Assembly (NCBI GenBank): GCA_910589075.1
Contig: CAJUSK010000007.1
Coordinates: 1 to 64,000, forward strand
Source of the DNA: an uncultured Lachnospiraceae bacterium
GTDB taxonomy: Bacteria; Bacillota; Clostridia; Lachnospirales; Lachnospiraceae
Length of the DNA: 64,000 nucleotides
Reading direction: 5' to 3'
Shown here: piece by piece, positions 27,299 through 36,482 of the stretch
How positions within the stretch are numbered: the first letter of the stretch is position 1
Layout of the letters: each line of letters starts with the position of its first letter
The notes under the pieces: generated by a model
The model's database searches: none
Seen by the model: only the letters and a program-made list of their open reading frames with translations
What the model was told of the DNA's origin: nothing
Position numbers and translations under genes: made by a program

Positions 27299-27313
27299 GT
27301 ATAAACCTGCAAA

Positions 27314-27345
27314 TTAAGAGAAAAAAGGCCACATAACTGCGGCCT
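27314..27345 (-). terminator. Terminator or attenuator between rpmH and rnpA
   Basis: On the coding strand AGGCCGCA pairs with TGTGGCCT (8 bp, one G-U wobble) around GTTA and is followed by TTTTTTCTCTT. It begins at the rpmH stop codon. Partial termination here would give more L34 mRNA than rnpA mRNA. Confidence 0.8.
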
Positions 27346-27478
27346 ATGCTGATAATCTCTTTCTTCCCTTTGCTCTTCTTGCAGCCAAAACTTTTCTTCC
27401 ACCCGGAGTACTCATTCTTGCACGGAAGCCATGAACCTTAGATCTCTGTCTGTTTTTCGGTTGAAATGTCATTTTCAT
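27344..27478 (-). CDS. rpmH: 50S ribosomal protein L34
   Basis: 44 residues, MKMTFQPKNRQRSKVHGF onward, highly basic and typical of L34. The ATG at 27478 follows AAGGAGGTG at 8 nt. It is the first gene of the conserved rpmH-rnpA-yidD-yidC-jag-mnmE-mnmG-rsmG block reading away from the origin. Confidence 0.98.
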   Translation of the reverse strand: MKMTFQPKNRQRSKVHGFRARMSTPGGRKVLAARRAKGRKRLSA

Positions 27479-27547
27479 GTGGATACACCTCCTTTTGTAT
27501 ATGGAAAATATCGTTACAATTATATAAGATACTCCCAAGCAAGTCAA

Positions 27548-27846
27548 GCAAAACCCTTATTTTTCCTGAAAAATAGGTGCGAAAAATTTTTTTCAAAAGT
27601 TACTTAACATAATATTATCCACAAAATGTGTATAAAATGTGGATAACTCTGTTTATCTCTGTGAAAAAGTTCAAAAATGGCTCAAACTACGGCAAATATG
27701 TTGTTCATAACTTTTTTCAGGTTTTCCACAGCCATCATTTTACGTTATATACTATGTTAACCCTCATTTTCTGAAAGCATTTGATATTTTGAAACAGATA
27801 ATGTAATATATAGATTGAGATATTTTGAAATCAGGAGAGCCGGAAG
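27548..27846. other. Predicted oriC region upstream of dnaA (DnaA-box cluster)
   Basis: The 368-bp gap between rpmH and dnaA (27479-27846) has three close DnaA boxes: TTATCCACA at 27615-27623, its complement TGTGGATAA at 27638-27646, and TGTGTATAA (complement of TTATACACA) at 27627-27635. A weaker TTTTCCACA is at 27722. The surroundings are very AT-rich. Gene polarity flips here, minus to the left and plus to the right, which supports a bidirectional origin. Confidence 0.88.
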
Positions 27847-29205
27847 ATGGATGAAATCAGAAATATGTGGGAAACCATTAAGGAAACAGTCAGGAATGAA
27901 TATGATTTATCGGAAATTTCATATGTTACATGGATTGATCCCCTGAAACTGTACAGGGTAGAGGAAGATACAGTCATTATCGCCATTCCTTCCGACCAGT
28001 CCCATGCGCTCAAATATATCTCCAGCAGATATACCAGTTTCTTTCAGGTAACCATTTCAGAGATGATGGGACATACCTACAAGGTTACATTCATCCTGGA
28101 AAAGGATCAGGAAAACGCAGAAACGCAGAAACAGCACAAAGATGCCGGCTACCAGTCAAAAAATTCCCATGCGAATCTGAATCCGAAATACAGATTTGAC
28201 ACCTTTGTGGTGGGATCCAACAATAAATTTGCACATTCTGCTTCTCTGGCAGCAGCGGAGTCCCCTGGTGTCACATACAATCCTCTCTATTTATATGGAG
28301 GAGCCGGACTCGGCAAGACCCACCTGATGCATTCCATCGGCCATTTCATCCTGGAACACAACCCGGACATGAGAGTTCTCTATGTGACCAGTGAACAGTT
28401 TACCAATGAAGTAATCGAATCCATCCGAAGCGGAAACGCTGCCGCAATGACCAACCTGCGGGACAAGTACCGAACTGTGGATGTACTCATGATTGATGAT
28501 ATACAATTTATAATAGGAAAGGAAAGCACACAGGAAGAATTTTTCCATACCTTTAATGTACTCCATTCCGCAAGAAAACAGATCATCCTTTCTTCCGACA
28601 AACCACCGAAAGATATGGAAACACTGGAAGAACGGTTCCGTTCCCGGTTTGAATGGGGTCTGATTGCGGATATCCAGATACCGGACTATGAAACGCGAAT
28701 GGCCATTCTCAGGAAAAATGCGGAAAACTTTGACAAAAAGATAAATGATGAGATATTGGACTACATAGCTACAAATATCAAATCCAATATTCGTGAACTG
28801 GAAGGGGCCTTCAACAAAATCGTAGCTTTTATCAGGCTCAACAAAGTGAGTGAAATGACTATGGAGATGGCGGAAGATGCTTTAAAGGATATTATCAACC
28901 CAGGCCAGCCCAGAACCATTACGCCGGCCCTCATTCTGGAAACCGTAGCAGAACACTACAATATCAGCCCGGATGACATTACTTCCAGAAAAAGGAACGG
29001 AGAACTGATCCAGCCCAGACATGTGGTCATGTACCTGTGCAGGAACCTGATTGATATTCCTTTTACCAATATCGCCAGGCTTCTGAATAAAAAAGATCAC
29101 ACAACCATCATCCATGGTGTGAATAAGATTACGGAAGACATGGAAAAAGATGTGGATTTAAGAAACAAAATTGAAGTCATTCGAAAAATTCTGAATCCGT
29201 CCTGA
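27847..29205 (+). CDS. dnaA: Chromosomal replication initiator protein DnaA
   Basis: 452 residues. Domain I (about 1-85), a short variable domain II (about 86-115), and the AAA+ domain III with Walker A GGAGLGKTH (151-159) and Walker B VLMIDDIQF (213-221). Domain IV has the DnaA signature ending KKDHTTIIHGVNKI. The start ATG follows CAGGAGAGCCGGAAG. It opens and melts the origin on both sides of its own gene. No terminator is evident before dnaN. Confidence 0.99.
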   Translation: MDEIRNMWETIKETVRNEYDLSEISYVTWIDPLKLYRVEEDTVIIAIPSDQSHALKYISSRYTSFFQVTISEMMGHTYKVTFILEKDQENAETQKQHKDAGYQSKNSHANLNPKYRFDTFVVGSNNKFAHSASLAAAESPGVTYNPLYLYGGAGLGKTHLMHSIGHFILEHNPDMRVLYVTSEQFTNEVIESIRSGNAAAMTNLRDKYRTVDVLMIDDIQFIIGKESTQEEFFHTFNVLHSARKQIILSSDKPPKDMETLEERFRSRFEWGLIADIQIPDYETRMAILRKNAENFDKKINDEILDYIATNIKSNIRELEGAFNKIVAFIRLNKVSEMTMEMAEDALKDIINPGQPRTITPALILETVAEHYNISPDDITSRKRNGELIQPRHVVMYLCRNLIDIPFTNIARLLNKKDHTTIIHGVNKITEDMEKDVDLRNKIEVIRKILNPS

Positions 29206-29415
29206 AAAGTTATCACCAAAAGATTTTTTCAATCCACAGGCAATTCCGTGTTTTTCAACGGCCAAATATTTTCATTTAGCCCCGAAAATAGTATAATACA
29301 GGAGATATAAACAAATTCACATCCCTTATGAATAAGACTAAGAAATAATTATAAATATATAGGTCATCCTGAACACACAACAAACCAGATCAACAGGAAA
29401 GGAAGTTATGCACAG
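29206..29415 (+). other. dnaA-dnaN intergenic region with a DnaA box at the dnaN start
   Basis: This 210-bp AT-rich region may be the second half of a bipartite origin, where unwinding occurs in Bacillus. TTATGCACA at 29406-29414, a consensus DnaA box, sits between the dnaN ribosome site (AGGAAAGGAAG) and its ATG. A weaker TTATCACCA is near 29212. No promoter is clear to me. Confidence 0.6.
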
Positions 29416-30525
29416 ATGAAATTAGTATGTTCGAAATCAGCACTTCTCAGTGGTGTACAGATTGTATCAAAAGCTGTTCCCAGCAAAACGACAATGTCTA
29501 TTCTGGAATGTATCCTGATTGATGCAAGAAGAGGTGATATCACATTAATAGCCAATGATATGGAGCTTGGCATTGAAACCAGGATAGACGGCACGATTGT
29601 AGAAAAAGGAATGATTGCGCTGGACGCAAAAATCTTCCTTGAGATTGTCAGAAAACTTCCCGAAAATGATATTACCATAGAAACCGATGATTCACTCAAG
29701 ACAATTATTACCTGCGAAAAGGCGAAGTTTAACATCGTTGGAAAATCAGGAGAGGATTTTTCCTTCCTTCCTGTCGTTGAGAGAAATGATTCTGTGGTAT
29801 TGTCTCAGTTTACTCTGAAAGAAGTCATCCGGCAGACTATTTTTTCCATAGCAGACAATGACAACAATAAAATGATGACCGGAGAATTATTCGAAATCAA
29901 AGAAGACAACCTGAAAGTAGTCTCACTTGACGGACACAGAATTTCCATCCGGAATATCAAACTGAAAGATTTCTATCAGGAAAGAAAAGCGGTGATTCCC
30001 GGAAAAACACTGATTGAAATCGGCAAGATTCTGAGTGGGGATACGGATAAGGATGTATCCGTATTCTTTACCGGCAAACATGTGATCTTTGAATTTGACA
30101 GTACCACCGTCGTTTCACGTCTCATTGAAGGAGACTATTTCAGAATAGAGCAGATGTTGTCCAGCGATTATGAAACGAAAATCAAAGTCAATAAAAAAGA
30201 ATTTCTGAGCTGTATAGACAGAGCCACCCTTCTGGTGAAGGAAGGAGATAAAAAACCTATCATTATTACCATCGGTGAGAAAACCATGGAACTGAAAATC
30301 AATTCCACAGTGGGCAGCATGAATGAGGAGATTGATATCAATAAAAGCGGTAAGGATATTATGATCGGTTTCAATCCCAAATTCCTGATTGATGCGTTGA
30401 AGGTCATTGATGAAGAGGAAATTTATGTGTATATGGTAAATCCCAAAGCCCCTTGCTTTATCAGGGATGCGGGTGAAAGCTATATTTATCTCATTCTTCC
30501 TGTTAATTTTACAGCAGGCGCATAG
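29416..30525 (+). CDS. dnaN: DNA polymerase III beta subunit (sliding clamp)
   Basis: 369 residues with the three repeated clamp domains. Recognisable blocks are KAVPSKTTMSILECILI near the start and the C-terminal YIYLILPVN segment ending close to the stop, as in clamps generally (usual MPMRL replaced by LPVNF). Forms the ring dimer that tethers polymerase. It follows dnaA by 210 bp. Confidence 0.98.
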   Translation: MKLVCSKSALLSGVQIVSKAVPSKTTMSILECILIDARRGDITLIANDMELGIETRIDGTIVEKGMIALDAKIFLEIVRKLPENDITIETDDSLKTIITCEKAKFNIVGKSGEDFSFLPVVERNDSVVLSQFTLKEVIRQTIFSIADNDNNKMMTGELFEIKEDNLKVVSLDGHRISIRNIKLKDFYQERKAVIPGKTLIEIGKILSGDTDKDVSVFFTGKHVIFEFDSTTVVSRLIEGDYFRIEQMLSSDYETKIKVNKKEFLSCIDRATLLVKEGDKKPIIITIGEKTMELKINSTVGSMNEEIDINKSGKDIMIGFNPKFLIDALKVIDEEEIYVYMVNPKAPCFIRDAGESYIYLILPVNFTAGA

Positions 30526-30584
30526 TTGACAGCTTATTTGGCGACAAACAGAAATCATATGGATATGATTAGAAACGGAAAAAT

Positions 30585-30800
30585 ATGGAAATCATTACTT
30601 TAAGAGATGAGTTTATCAAACTTGGCCAGGCTTTGAAAGCGTCAGGTATGGCCGGGAATGGCGTGGAAGCAAAATTTCTCATTCAGGATGGCCTGGTAAA
30701 AGTGAACGGCTGCGTGGAAGAGCGGCGGGGCAGAAAACTCTACGCCGGAGACGTGGTGGAATACGCGGGAAATCAGATTAAAATTGAGGAATCAATATGA
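30585..30800 (+). CDS. yaaA: S4-domain RNA-binding protein YaaA
   Basis: 71 residues, a single S4 domain (FIKLGQALKASGMAGNGVEA, KVNGCVEERRGRKLY, GDVVEY). This small protein is conserved between dnaN and recF in Firmicutes. Its stop overlaps the recF start by 4 nt (ATGA), so the two are translationally coupled. Probable ribosome-associated RNA-binding role. Confidence 0.93.
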   Translation: MEIITLRDEFIKLGQALKASGMAGNGVEAKFLIQDGLVKVNGCVEERRGRKLYAGDVVEYAGNQIKIEESI

Positions 30801-31882
30801 TTATAAAATCGCTGGAATTGTCAGATTTCAGAAATTATGCGTTTCTGGATATGGCGTTTGATGAAGGTACAAATATTTTATATGGTGACAATGCCCAGGG
30901 TAAGACAAATATACTGGAAGCCATATTTGTATCTGCCACGACCAAATCCCACAAGGGCAGCAAGGACAAGGATATGATACGTTTTGGCAATGAAGAAGCT
31001 CATATCCGCACGTATCTGGACAAAGATAATCTGGAAAATCGGGTGGATATGCATTTGCGCAGCGCCAGGTCCAAAGGGATTGCCATCAATGGAAAAAAAA
31101 TCAAAAAAGCAGCCCAGCTGCTGGGACTTCTGAATGTGGTTTTCTTTTCTCCGGAGGATTTGAGTATTATTAAAAACGGACCGGGGGAGCGGCGCAGATT
31201 TGTGGATATGGAACTGTGCCAGCTTGACAGTTTTTATCTGTATAATCTGAATCATTATAATAAAATAGTCAATCAGAGAAATAAACTGTTAAAGGATCTG
31301 GTTTTTCATCCGGAATTAAAGGAAACACTGAGTATCTGGGATGCACAGCTCGTTTCCTTCGGCAGTAAGATCATCGAAAGAAGGGCGGTGTTTGCCGAAC
31401 AACTGAACGAAATGACAATCGATATACATAAAAAGTTATCCGGCGGCCGGGAAACATTGAAAATGATCTATGAGCCCGATGTGTCCATGGAAGATTTTGA
31501 AGAGAAATGCAGAAGAAACCAGGAACGGGATGTCAGGCTCAAACAGACGACTACAGGACCACACAGAGATGATTTTTCATTTATGATCGGTGATGTGGAT
31601 ATTCGGAAGTTCGGTTCCCAGGGACAGCAGAGAACAGCCGCATTGTCCCTGAAATTATCAGAAATAGAGCTTGTGAAAAAAATATCAAAAGATAAGCCTG
31701 TACTTCTGTTGGATGATGTATTATCAGAACTGGACAGTAACAGGCAGAATTATCTGCTAAACAGCATTGGAGATATCCAGACAATTATTACCTGTACCGG
31801 TTTGGATGATTTTATCAACAACCGATTTGAAATCAATAAAATATTCAAAGTGACAAATGGGACGGTAACAGGTGAGAATTGA
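30797..31882 (+). CDS. recF: DNA replication and repair protein RecF
   Basis: 361 residues. It is an SMC-like ATPase that loads RecA at gaps with RecO and RecR. Walker A is GDNAQGKTN near residue 30, the signature FGSQGQQRTAALSLKLSE, and Walker B PVLLLDDVLSELD. Length is standard. It overlaps yaaA by 4 nt; a 34-bp gap separates it from gyrB. Confidence 0.98.
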   Translation: MIIKSLELSDFRNYAFLDMAFDEGTNILYGDNAQGKTNILEAIFVSATTKSHKGSKDKDMIRFGNEEAHIRTYLDKDNLENRVDMHLRSARSKGIAINGKKIKKAAQLLGLLNVVFFSPEDLSIIKNGPGERRRFVDMELCQLDSFYLYNLNHYNKIVNQRNKLLKDLVFHPELKETLSIWDAQLVSFGSKIIERRAVFAEQLNEMTIDIHKKLSGGRETLKMIYEPDVSMEDFEEKCRRNQERDVRLKQTTTGPHRDDFSFMIGDVDIRKFGSQGQQRTAALSLKLSEIELVKKISKDKPVLLLDDVLSELDSNRQNYLLNSIGDIQTIITCTGLDDFINNRFEINKIFKVTNGTVTGEN

Positions 31883-31916
31883 TGTTCCATGTGATGAAAT
31901 GATTTAGGAGGGATAT

Positions 31917-33857
31917 ATGAGTACGGAATACGGAGCAGACCAGATTCAGATACTGGAGGGACTTGAAGCAGTCAGAAAAAGGCCCGGTATGTACATTGGA
32001 AGCACTTCTGCAAGAGGACTTCATCATCTTGTGTATGAGATTGTGGATAATTCCGTTGACGAAGCGCTTGCTGGTTTTTGTGATGAAATTATTGTGACAA
32101 TCAATAAAGATAATTCCGTAACAGTAGAAGATAATGGACGCGGCATTCCGGTGGGCATCAATCATAAAGCGGGTATTCCCGCAGTGGAAGTGGTATTTAC
32201 CATACTGCATGCAGGCGGCAAATTCGGCGGCGGCGGATATAAGGTATCCGGTGGACTGCATGGAGTGGGTGCTTCTGTTGTAAATGCTCTTTCCGACTGG
32301 CTGGAAGTTACCATTTATCAGGAAGGTAAAGTTTACAAACAGAGATATGAAAGAGGTAAGGCCTGCAATTCCCTGCAGGTGACGGGAGACTGCGATCCTG
32401 ATAAAACAGGTACAACCGTAACCTTTCGGCCTGACGGAGCAATTTTTCAGGAGACTACGGTATTTGAATTTGATGTTTTGAAACAGCGCCTGCGAGAAAT
32501 GGCCTTCCTGACGAAAAATCTGAAAATCGTATTGTGTGACAATCGTATTGTCAATGAGGAAACAGGCGAAGAAAAGCCGCTTGTTAAAAAATTTCATTAT
32601 GAGGGCGGTATCAGGGAATTTGTTACATATCTGAACAAAAGCAAAACTCCTCTGTACGATACTGTACTTTATTTTGAAGGCACGAAAGATAACGTATATG
32701 TGGAAGTTGCCATGCAGCACAACGATTCCTATACGGAAAGCGCATACAGTTTTGTGAATAATATCAATACGCCTGAGGGCGGTACGCATCTTGCCGGTTT
32801 TCGAAATGCGATTACAAAAACCTTTAACGATTATGCCAGGACGAATAAACTGCTCAAAGACAGTGAACCCAATCTGGCCGGTGAAGATATAAGAGAAGGT
32901 ATAACGGCTATTGTCAGTGTCAAAATAGAAGATCCTCAGTTTGAAGGACAGACAAAACAGAAATTGGGTAATTCGGAAGCAAGGGGCGCTGTGGACAGCG
33001 TTGTAAGTGAACAGCTTACTTATTTTCTGGAACAGAATCCGGGTGTGGCAAAGACCATCTGTGAAAAATCTATACTGGCGCAGCGTGCCAGAGATGCGGC
33101 GAGAAAAGCAAGGGATCTGACCAGAAGAAAGACGGCTCTGGAGGGCATGGCCCTTCCGGGGAAACTGGCCGACTGTTCCGATAAAGACCCTAAGAACTGT
33201 GAGATTTATATTGTGGAAGGGGACTCCGCAGGAGGATCAGCCAAGACAGCCAGAAGCCGGGCAACACAGGCCATCCTGCCTCTCAGAGGGAAGATTCTGA
33301 ATGTGGAAAAGGCAAGACTGGATAAAATATATGCCAATGCGGAGATTAAAGCCATGATTACCGCTTTCGGAACAGGGATTCATGATGATTTTGATATTAA
33401 CAAATTGCGGTATCATAAAATCATAATTATGACAGATGCGGATGTGGATGGCGCTCATATTTCCACACTGATGCTGACATTCCTGTACCGTTTTATGCCG
33501 GAATTGATTAAAGGCGGATTTGTGTATCTGGCACAGCCACCCCTCTATAAACTGGAAAAAAATAAAAAAGTCTGGTATGCTTACAGCGATGAGGAATTGA
33601 ATACGATTCTCAATGAAGTGGGACGTGATCAGAGCAACCGTATCCAGCGTTATAAGGGATTGGGTGAAATGGATGCGGAGCAGCTTTGGGAGACTACTAT
33701 GGATCCTGAGCGCCGTGTTTTACTGCGTGTGACCATGGATGAGGAGACAGAATCGGAGGTAGATCTCACATTTACAACATTGATGGGCGATAAGGTGGAA
33801 CCCAGACGGGAATTTATCGAGGAAAATGCCAAATTCGTTAAGAATCTGGATATTTAA
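31917..33857 (+). CDS. gyrB: DNA gyrase subunit B
   Basis: 646 residues. GHKL ATPase domain (KRPGMYIGSTSARGLHHLVY, VEDNGRGIPV, GGLHGVGASVVNALS), transducer, and TOPRIM domain with EGDSAGGSA and DADVDGAHI. C-terminal RYKGLGEMDAEQLWETTMDP is typical. The ATG follows TAGGAGGGATAT. It pairs with gyrA downstream to introduce negative supercoils. Confidence 0.99.
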   Translation: MSTEYGADQIQILEGLEAVRKRPGMYIGSTSARGLHHLVYEIVDNSVDEALAGFCDEIIVTINKDNSVTVEDNGRGIPVGINHKAGIPAVEVVFTILHAGGKFGGGGYKVSGGLHGVGASVVNALSDWLEVTIYQEGKVYKQRYERGKACNSLQVTGDCDPDKTGTTVTFRPDGAIFQETTVFEFDVLKQRLREMAFLTKNLKIVLCDNRIVNEETGEEKPLVKKFHYEGGIREFVTYLNKSKTPLYDTVLYFEGTKDNVYVEVAMQHNDSYTESAYSFVNNINTPEGGTHLAGFRNAITKTFNDYARTNKLLKDSEPNLAGEDIREGITAIVSVKIEDPQFEGQTKQKLGNSEARGAVDSVVSEQLTYFLEQNPGVAKTICEKSILAQRARDAARKARDLTRRKTALEGMALPGKLADCSDKDPKNCEIYIVEGDSAGGSAKTARSRATQAILPLRGKILNVEKARLDKIYANAEIKAMITAFGTGIHDDFDINKLRYHKIIIMTDADVDGAHISTLMLTFLYRFMPELIKGGFVYLAQPPLYKLEKNKKVWYAYSDEELNTILNEVGRDQSNRIQRYKGLGEMDAEQLWETTMDPERRVLLRVTMDEETESEVDLTFTTLMGDKVEPRREFIEENAKFVKNLDI

Positions 33858-33873
33858 TTGAGAGGAGACTGGT

Positions 33874-36399
33874 TTGGAAGATAATATTTTTGATAAAGTG
33901 CACGATGTAGACCTGAAAAAAACGATGGAAACCTCTTATATTGACTATGCCATGAGCGTCATTGCTTCCAGAGCTTTACCCGATGTAAGAGATGGACTGA
34001 AACCTGTACAGAGACGTGTTCTTTATTCCATGATTGAACTGAATAACGGTCCGGATAAGCCTCACAGAAAGAGTGCGCGTATCGTCGGTGATACCATGGG
34101 TAAATATCATCCCCACGGAGACAGCTCCATCTATGGCGCATTGGTGAACATGGCACAGCCCTGGTCCATGCGGCATGTACTGATAGACGGACATGGGAAT
34201 TTTGGTTCTGTGGACGGCGATGGCGCGGCTGCCATGCGTTATACAGAAGCAAGACTTTCCAAAATTTCCATGGAGATGATTGCCGATATAGGAAAAGATA
34301 CGGTAGACTTTGTACCCAACTTTGATGAGACGGAAAAAGAGCCTTCCGTACTTCCCAGCCGTTTTCCAAATCTGCTGGTAAATGGGACAACAGGTATTGC
34401 AGTGGGAATGGCCACCAATATTCCACCTCATAATTTACGGGAAGTAGTGGGTGCGGTAACAAAAATCATTGATAACCGCATTCTGGAAGACAGGGATACG
34501 GACATCGAAGAAATACTGGAAATTATCAAAGCACCGGATTTTCCCACAGGCGGTATTATACTGGGGACCAGAGGCAGTGAAGAAGCCTACCGCACAGGGC
34601 GGGGGAAAGTCAGAGTACAGGCCGTAACCAATATAGAAACCCTTCCCAACGGAAAGAATCAGATTATTGTTACAGAATTGCCTTATCTGGTCAATAAGGC
34701 ACGGTTAATAGAAAAAATAGCCGAATTACATAAAGAGAAAAGAATTGACGGTATTACGGATCTGAGGGACGAATCCGACAGAGAAGGTATGCGGATTGTC
34801 ATTGAACTCAGGAAAGATGCCAATTCCAATGTCATATTGAATCAGCTTTTCAAACATACCCAATTACAGGATACATTTGGGGTGATTATGCTGGCTCTTG
34901 TGAATAATCAACCGAAAGTTATGAATCTTCTTGATATGTTAAAGTATTATCTTTTACATCAGGAAGAGGTAGTTACACGGCGTACCAGATATGATCTGAA
35001 TAAAGCGGAAGAGCGGGATCATATCCTGCAGGGATTGTTGATTGCCCTGGATCACATTGATGAAGTGATTCGTATTATCCGGAGTAGTCAGACAACACAA
35101 ATTGCAAAAGCAGGTCTGATGGAACGTTTTGGACTGACGGATATACAGGCTCAGGCCATTGTGGATATGCGTCTGAGAGCGTTAACCGGTCTGGAAAGGG
35201 AAAAGCTGGAAAATGAGCACAGAGAGTTGTTGGCTAAAATTGCGGAATTAAAAGCAATTCTGGGAGATGAAAAACTGCTTCTGGGCGTTATAAAAACCGA
35301 GATGAACGCCATTGCAGAGAAATTCGGAGAAGACAGAAGAAGCGTAATCGGTTTTGATGCCAGTGATATTTCCATGGAAGATCTGATTCCAAAAGAAAAT
35401 ACTGTGATTGCCATGACAAGCCTGGGTTATATCAAGCGGATGACAGTGGACAATTTTAAAAGCCAGAACCGGGGTGGAAAAGGGATTAAGGGAATGCAGA
35501 CTCTGGAGGAAGATTATATCGAAGACCTCCTTATGACCACCACCCATCATTATGTTATGTTTTTTACGAACTTTGGACGGGTATACCGGCTGAAAGTATA
35601 TGAAATACCAGAGGCGGGACGTACAGCCAGGGGAACGGCTATCGTAAATCTGCTACAGATGAATCCGGGAGAAAAAATTACCGCCATTATGGCTGTGAAG
35701 AAGTATGAGGATAATAAAAACTTCTTTATGGTGACTGAAAAAGGCATTGTGAAGAAAACTTCCATTATGGAATACAGCAATGTAAAAAAGAATGGGTTGA
35801 CAGCCATTAATCTGCGGGAAGATGATGAATTGATTGAAGTGAAAATCACAGATTCAGAAACAGATATTTTTCTGGTGACAAAACAGGGGATGTGTATTCG
35901 TTTCCGGGAAACAGATGTAAGGGCAACGGGTCGAAATTCTATGGGTGTCATTGGTATGAATCTGTCTGACGGGGATGAAGTGGTTGGTATGCAGCTTGAT
36001 CATCAGGGTGATTCACTTTTGATCGTATCCAAAAACGGTATGGGAAAACGCACATATCTGGATGAATTTACGGTACAGAAAAGGGGCGGAAAAGGTGTAA
36101 AATGTTATAAAATCACTGAAAAAACAGGTGATGTGGTAGGTGTCAAGGCTGTAACTGATGATCATGAAATTATGATGATTACCACCGGCGGCATTATTAT
36201 ACAGCTCAGAATGGATGATATATCCACATTGGGCAGAATTACTTCCGGTGTAAAGATGATCAATCTGGATGAAGGAGTCAGCGTGGCCAAAATTGCCAAA
36301 GTCCGTGAAAAAGTGTCTGATGGTAACCAGGAATTTGAAAACCCGGAAGACGCCATGGAAGTAATGGAAGAAGATATAAATCCTGCCACAGAGGAATAA
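33874..36399 (+). CDS. gyrA: DNA gyrase subunit A
   Basis: 841 residues. It starts at TTG (33874) behind GAGGAG. The breakage-reunion domain has the active Tyr123 in AAAMRYTEARLS. The GyrA-box QNRGGKG-IKG starts the C-terminal beta-pinwheel and marks this as gyrase rather than topoisomerase IV. The quinolone region reads HPHGDSSIYGALVNM: Ser84 (E. coli Ser83) is kept, while the E. coli Asp87 position is Gly88. The tail is acidic. It follows gyrB by 16 bp. Confidence 0.99.
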   Translation: MEDNIFDKVHDVDLKKTMETSYIDYAMSVIASRALPDVRDGLKPVQRRVLYSMIELNNGPDKPHRKSARIVGDTMGKYHPHGDSSIYGALVNMAQPWSMRHVLIDGHGNFGSVDGDGAAAMRYTEARLSKISMEMIADIGKDTVDFVPNFDETEKEPSVLPSRFPNLLVNGTTGIAVGMATNIPPHNLREVVGAVTKIIDNRILEDRDTDIEEILEIIKAPDFPTGGIILGTRGSEEAYRTGRGKVRVQAVTNIETLPNGKNQIIVTELPYLVNKARLIEKIAELHKEKRIDGITDLRDESDREGMRIVIELRKDANSNVILNQLFKHTQLQDTFGVIMLALVNNQPKVMNLLDMLKYYLLHQEEVVTRRTRYDLNKAEERDHILQGLLIALDHIDEVIRIIRSSQTTQIAKAGLMERFGLTDIQAQAIVDMRLRALTGLEREKLENEHRELLAKIAELKAILGDEKLLLGVIKTEMNAIAEKFGEDRRSVIGFDASDISMEDLIPKENTVIAMTSLGYIKRMTVDNFKSQNRGGKGIKGMQTLEEDYIEDLLMTTTHHYVMFFTNFGRVYRLKVYEIPEAGRTARGTAIVNLLQMNPGEKITAIMAVKKYEDNKNFFMVTEKGIVKKTSIMEYSNVKKNGLTAINLREDDELIEVKITDSETDIFLVTKQGMCIRFRETDVRATGRNSMGVIGMNLSDGDEVVGMQLDHQGDSLLIVSKNGMGKRTYLDEFTVQKRGGKGVKCYKITEKTGDVVGVKAVTDDHEIMMITTGGIIIQLRMDDISTLGRITSGVKMINLDEGVSVAKIAKVREKVSDGNQEFENPEDAMEVMEEDINPATEE

Positions 36400-36424
36400 A
36401 TTTGAATCAGAATTGACAGCAAAG

Positions 36425-36453
36425 AGGCCGGCAGATTGACAGTTTGCCGGCCT
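36425..36453 (+). other. Hairpin after gyrA
   Basis: AGGCCGGCA pairs with TGCCGGCCT across an 11-nt loop, 25 bp after the gyrA stop. No T-run follows, so it may reduce read-through or stabilise mRNA rather than terminate fully before the antiporter gene. Confidence 0.55.
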
Positions 36454-36482
36454 GACAGAATGTATGAAAAAGGAGTACGAAA

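Noticed and set aside
31888..31903. A third parS-like site before gyrB (TGTTCCATGTGATGAA)
   Set aside because: Four mismatches to parS and loss of symmetry make it no better than chance.
31845..32789. 314-codon minus-strand frame
   Set aside because: It is antisense to gyrB, whose protein is unambiguous, and has shadow composition.
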